DNA of 64,000 bases. Origin: Amorphochlora amoebiformis (Eukaryota; Cercozoa; Chlorarachniophyceae). Under the pieces are notes generated by a model. That model worked only from the letters and a program-made list of their open reading frames with translations. It was not told the origin of the DNA and did not search any database. Position numbers and translations under genes: made by a program. The DNA is taken from the NCBI GenBank assembly GCA_054601695.1, contig BAAHQB010000288.1, forward strand, positions 124,001 to 188,000, given 5' to 3'. Each line of letters opens with the position of its first letter. The stretch's first letter is position 1. Shown piece by piece: positions 58,961 to 64,000 of the stretch.

Positions 58961-59159
58961 TATAATATATATATATATAATATATATTTATATATACTAT
59001 ATCCCCTTTATCCCGACCTCCTTCTCTCCCTTTCTTTTCTCTCCCCCTCTCTCTCCTCTTTATCATCACATATATCTCTCTCTCTCCCTTCCTCTTTATC
59101 CTCACCTCTCTCTCTCCCTTCCTCTCTCTCTCCCTTGATCTTTATCCTGAGGTCTCTCT

Positions 59160-59635
59160 CTCCCTTGACCTTTATCCTGAGGTCTCTCGACCCCTTCCTG
59201 TTTATCCCGTCCTCTGTCTGCTGTATCCTCTGTCTGTCCCTAGTGTTGTATCCCATCCTCTGTCTGTCCCTGGTGGTGTATCCCATTCTCTGTCTGCCCC
59301 TACCGTTGTATCCCATTCTCTGTCTGTCCCTACTGCTCCTCTGTCTGTCCCTAGTGTTGTATCCCATCCTCTGTCTGTCCCTAGTGTTGTATCCCATCCT
59401 CTGTCTGTCCCTACTGCATACATCCCATCCTCTGTCTGTCCCTAGTGTTGTATCCCATCCTCTGTCTGTCCCTAGTGGTGTATCCCATCCTCTGTCTGTC
59501 CCTACTGCATACATGCCATCCTCTGTCTATCCCTAGTGTTGTATCCCATCCTCTGTCTGTCCCTAGTGGCGTATCCCATCCTCTGTCTGTTCCTACTCCT
59601 TTATCCCGTCCTCTGGCTCTCCCTACTCCTTTCTA
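59160..59635. repeat. 30-bp minisatellite, about 14 copies
   Basis: Unit TCCTCTGTCTGTCCCTAGTG then TTGTATCCCA, with GGTG, CTGC and GGCG variants and some half units; pyrimidine-rich CTCTCTCCC sequence at 59,010-59,160 leads into it. Long Leu/Ser/Tyr frames on both strands come from the repeat. Confidence 0.85.
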
Positions 59636-59637
59636 TA

Positions 59638-59678
<41 letters not shown>

Positions 59679-59802
59679 AGTATATATATATATATATCTA
59701 GTATATATATATATACATAGGTATACGTGTATATATATATATATAAGTATACATATATAATATATATATATATATGTGTATATGCGTGGGTGTGTGTGAA
59801 TA

Positions 59803-59843
<41 letters not shown>

Positions 59844-59961
59844 TATATATATATATACATATATATATATATAACACAAACACATACCCACACACATTTA
59901 CATATTTAGTATGTATGTAAATATACATATGTATATGAATATCTGTATGTATAAATATAAA

Positions 59962-60030
<69 letters not shown>

Positions 60031-60121
60031 CATATAGTACGTATACAGCTGTACATCTTCAACTTACAGAAAGTATACATTTATGCAGTATAAACATTTG
60101 TGTATATTATAGTTATATATG

Positions 60122-60165
<44 letters not shown>

Positions 60166-60279
60166 TATATGTTACGTGTATGTAGTATATATTGTTGTAC
60201 ATATATATAATGTGTATATTAGATACAGATTATTAAATGTATGTCGATATTCATACATAATCTATTATATATATATATA

Positions 60280-60310
<31 letters not shown>

Positions 60311-60361
60311 GTTGTATATACACACATATATATATACTATATTTATTTAAAAATAGTATAT

Positions 60362-60402
<41 letters not shown>

Positions 60403-60445
60403 TGTGTGAGAATAAGTATTTTATATATACATATCCTATATATGT

Positions 60446-60483
<38 letters not shown>

Positions 60484-60649
60484 GTTATATCACGAGTCTG
60501 TGACGTTGAATTAGGTCCTAGAGGCCTTATTTCGAAAGGCGATGACGATAGCTAATGTCGAGCCTAGCAGCGAGCCCATGGCTCAACTCCTTGCCTCAAC
60601 GCTCTTAAGTATGGGTGTGCAGCTTTGAGATACTTAATTGCGATAATAC

Positions 60650-61250
60650 TCAGACACTACAAACATTTACATGTATCGAGTCTCTAGAGTCTAGCTCTAC
60701 GTAGTAGCTCTAGTAGCTAGTATCTAGAGTCTAGAGAGTATATATCTAGAGTATTTCTAGTATTTGTGCCATCGGAGGACTTACTAGCTTAATCATCTAA
60801 AACTTAGGCTAGACCCCAGCTAGAAGTACTTCAGTCGATCTACTAGTCGATATCTAGTCACTAGAGTCAGTAGACCCTTGAAGTTACAATTACTAGACTT
60901 AACTCGTTACGAAACTCGAGAACTTGCAAGTTAACAACTCGCTGATGTTTAATTATAATTACCGTAGTATCTCTACTAGCTCTAGTCTATATATAAATAT
61001 AGGTAGTATCTAAACTAGCTAAAGTTGAATCATTCTAAACTATCTCTAGTATCGATCTACAATGTCTGAGTCTCTAGAGTCTTGAGGGTCTTTGAGACTG
61101 CTAGTTTACTAGAATCTAGTTTATAGATCTCCAACGGTCTTAGCCAAGATTAGAGTATTACAGTTGATACTAGATTTCACCTGAGCCTAGTAATCATCAT
61201 CTAGAGTATGATGCTGAGATACTAGATATACGGACTCATGATGAGAGAAT
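60650..61250. repeat. CTAG-rich block upstream of the VPS13 region
   Basis: About 600 bases crowded with CTAG, TCTAGAG and TAGTATCTAG words, no fixed period, no frame. It resembles the block at 16070-16870 in composition, and both contain ATTAAATTAAT near one end (61,252 and 16,267), but I could not align them along their length. Confidence 0.55.
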
Positions 61251-61614
61251 GATTAAATTAATTTGAACTTTAATATTTAAAAAGATAGATAGCACTTACG
61301 TTTTTTTACCGAAGGCAGTGACAAGCCTTCAGACTTGTGATTAGCTTTTCACAGTATATCCGATAGAAGGTAGTATATCATGACTATGATTGTTCAATGA
61401 TACACTACTGTCACTACCGTGTAAACCGTAGTTTAGGTATTAGAGGTACTCACTTACTGACAGACGTGACGGTCACCGGAATAAGAGTCACTGAACCGAG
61501 TGATATAGGGTAGATACTAGATAGTACACGTGAAGGCTCACAACGAAAATCTAACGATAGCATATACAGCGATGTATGTGTACACTAGATACATTATTAT
61601 ATACATATGTACAC

Positions 61615-61646
<32 letters not shown>

Positions 61647-61671
61647 CATGTATATAGATATATTATATATA

Positions 61672-61713
<42 letters not shown>

Positions 61714-61895
61714 TGCATATATATATATATATATACATATATATAATATATATTGATATATATATATTTGTATATTATATATATATATATATATATGATA
61801 TATGTATATATACATATGTATGTAATATATATATACATATGTATGTAATATAAATATAAATATACATGAGATTTATATTACTACACACATATATG

Positions 61896-61935
<40 letters not shown>

Positions 61936-61949
61936 ATATATATATATAT

Positions 61950-61976
61950 CATGAATCAGAATGATTCTGATTCATG
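61950..61976. repeat. Perfect 12-bp inverted repeat in TA-rich DNA
   Basis: CATGAATCAGAA at 61950-61961 and TTCTGATTCATG at 61965-61976, exact complements around a 3-base TGA loop, set between (TA)n tracts. Confidence 0.75.
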
Positions 61977-62140
61977 GTATTAATATATGCGTATATATAT
62001 ATGATAATATATCCAAGTATAAATACTCAGTAGTACATCTATACACATATTGACATATATATATATATATATCTAGGTATATGTACATATGTATATAATA
62101 TCATAGCATATCATGAGCACGCACATTTATACACAAATAT

Positions 62141-62179
<39 letters not shown>

Positions 62180-62367
62180 TATATATACTAGATATATATA
62201 TATATATATTATATATATATATACACATATATATGTATATGTACTTAATCTGGTTAATAATATGTGGATCTAGTATAATATATATATATATATATATATA
62301 ATATATATATATATATATAAAACTATATATATATATATATACACTAGATATAGTATGTATATGCATA

Positions 62368-62410
<43 letters not shown>

Positions 62411-62569
62411 ATAGCATAATATAAACATGAGTAATGATGAATAGCTCATCAGGTATCCAGAATATTACGGGCCATACACTGGATACATGTAAACTTCAGC
62501 TACTAGCTAAGTGTGACAATTTCAAGGCCTTCTCATTAAGTTGAGGCAAAGATTTTCCAGATGTTAAGA

Positions 62570-63510
62570 CTAAATTTTAGTTATAGGGTCATGCCGTTTC
62601 GCGCTGTTCGGGGCCACACTTCCACGACTGGGAATGTATGGCGAGATGACCCCGCTCCCAACCTTCAAGGAAGTTCGTTCCCACGTAGATGTTCGGTTAT
62701 GAGAAACCCTCTTGAAACTCGCAGGGGGACTGACGGGCGCTAATAGTACGCCCGAGGCGCCAATGTCGCTGATAAGAACCTCTGTCCCATGCTTTTGGCG
62801 GTTGTAAATATCGATACTCATCGCCCAGCGGAGCCCAGACGGTTGGATTGCGATGATTTCGTAACGTGTCTTGTGTTTGTCTCTCGCTTTAGTACGCCGG
62901 GATGGGAGCGGGAGGGTTGGCGACCAAGATGCGCCCACGCCAAGATGGGCGAATCCGATAGCCTTGCCGTCGGAGCGTGTAATCTTGATGCACGTGAAGA
63001 CGTCATCATCGTTCTTCAGGGTGAGCAAACCTTTTTCCCATCCGGGTCCCGCCGCACGCTCAACGTCGTTGGGGTGGAGGCCGACATCTGGTCGAACGTG
63101 AGTGGTGTTCGTGACAACTTTGCTAGTGCCCGTCTCAGTTCCTGTCGTCGACCCTCTTGATCTTGATGCAGCGCTTTCTCGTTTTTTCGAATGCGTCAAG
63201 TCTACGGGTTCGAGGTGCTGTTCTTCCCGCTCGGAGGTCGCCGACACCGCCGACAAACGACCTGACGTCTTGGCATAGTTCACTTTTTCCAGTTCGGGCA
63301 GAGAAATCGCCTTGATTTCTTTGCGTTTCTTGACATGGTACCACACACGGACAGGCTGTATTTTGCCGTGAATATCTATCCACCGCTCGGTTTGGACCTA
63401 TTGAGTTTAAGTAGACATTTTACAGTAAGTTTCAGCTGGTAACTGCGTTTTCCCAATACTTCAATAAAAATTCGTAGAAATACCTCCATGTAATATACGT
63501 ACATATGTAA

Positions 63511-63596
<86 letters not shown>

Positions 63597-64000
63597 GTAT
63601 CATGATATATATATATATATATAGGCACATATATATTACATAGATATATTTATTTACATATACGTTATAATTATACGTCGTTATAATTAAACGTAGAAAA
63701 AATACCAATGTATACCACTATTCACATTTCAGATGTATGAATGTGAAAGTATTTCTTGCACAAAATATCATCGTGCATATGTTAGATTTTTTTGGCACAG
63801 AATTATCTTTTTAGATGAAAAATCGAACCTGATTCCCGTCGATTTTGACAACTTCAGCTGGGACCCAGTCATTCTTCCCCTTCCCGTGAATACGGAACCG
63901 AACCGATGCCGAGCCTCTCTTCATAAAGCTCCGGCGAGATGAGGTTGCTTCCTGAAAGTCGCGAACATCCGCCAAAGGCCTCACCATCACCGTATCCCCT
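62570..64000 (-). CDS. Unrecognised gene, two internal/3' exons (5' end beyond right edge)
   Basis: Exon 63829-64000 (partial) encodes [20 protein letters not shown] and [13 protein letters not shown], donor CAG|GTTCGA. Exon 62570-63397, acceptor ACTCAATAG, joins in phase 0 to [20 protein letters not shown] and runs 275 codons through a Ser/Thr/Glu-rich linker, [40 protein letters not shown] and [17 protein letters not shown] to a TAG at 62,570. The 'RW..I.GK...V.VWYHV' end recalls the last strands of a C2 domain, weakly. The exon may really be spliced out before its TAG, since possible donors lie at GGGC|GTACTA and TTGAAG|GTTGGG. Same strand as VPS13, about 10 kb upstream. Confidence 0.65.

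Noticed and set aside
58757-59536. 259-codon plus frame rich in Leu, Ser and Tyr, and minus Asp/Arg-rich frames
   Set aside because: They are translations of a 30-bp minisatellite and of CTCTCTCCC sequence.

Overview
This is nuclear DNA from a eukaryote, most likely a unicellular one that I cannot place. The genes are split into many exons with GT..AG introns. Intergenic and intronic DNA is dominated by very long (TA)n tracts. Interstitial TTAGGG telomere-type repeats occur in both orientations. The standard code fits: long frames free of TAA, TAG and TGA join in phase across dozens of introns. Almost all long open frames reading IYIYIY are translations of (TA)n and are not genes.

Layout. 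(1) About 1.0-2.46 kb, minus strand: the 5' part of an unrecognised gene running off the left edge. (2) 2.89 to about 14.14 kb, plus strand, divergent from (1) across a 427-bp spacer carrying a perfect 9-bp inverted repeat: a gene of about 20 small exons for a cysteine-rich membrane protein, with an N-terminal anchor helix, an extracellular Cys-rich region and a second membrane helix. (3) 14.1-16.9 kb: a dispersed-repeat copy and a block extremely rich in CTAG. (4) 52,511 down to 16,927, minus strand: one huge VPS13 gene (bridge-like lipid-transfer protein), reconstructed here as 46 exons that keep phase throughout and would give about 4,550 residues. Recognisable in order are the chorein N-terminus, the extended groove-forming repeats, an adaptor-binding (VAB-like) region, the APT1/SHR-BD-like region, the ATG2_C-like Gly-rich helices and a C-terminal tail of beta-trefoil-like repeats ending in a Pro-rich stretch. 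(5) 52.5-62.5 kb: mostly minisatellites with scattered coding-like segments of uncertain strand. (6) 62.57-64.0 kb, minus strand: two exons of another gene whose 5' end lies beyond the right edge.

The most unusual property is the relation between exons and tandem repeats. In at least eight places, in both main genes and probably a third, a minisatellite or a short tandem duplication contains a copy of a splice acceptor, a splice donor or part of an exon. The clearest case is a 47-bp unit repeated 13 times in which every unit carries the intron-exon junction of VPS13 exon 14. Together with the self-complementary (TA)n in nearly all long introns, this suggests that local duplication at exon edges is a major force in these genes. 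All gene models come from reading splice sites, phases and remembered family motifs; no search was run.
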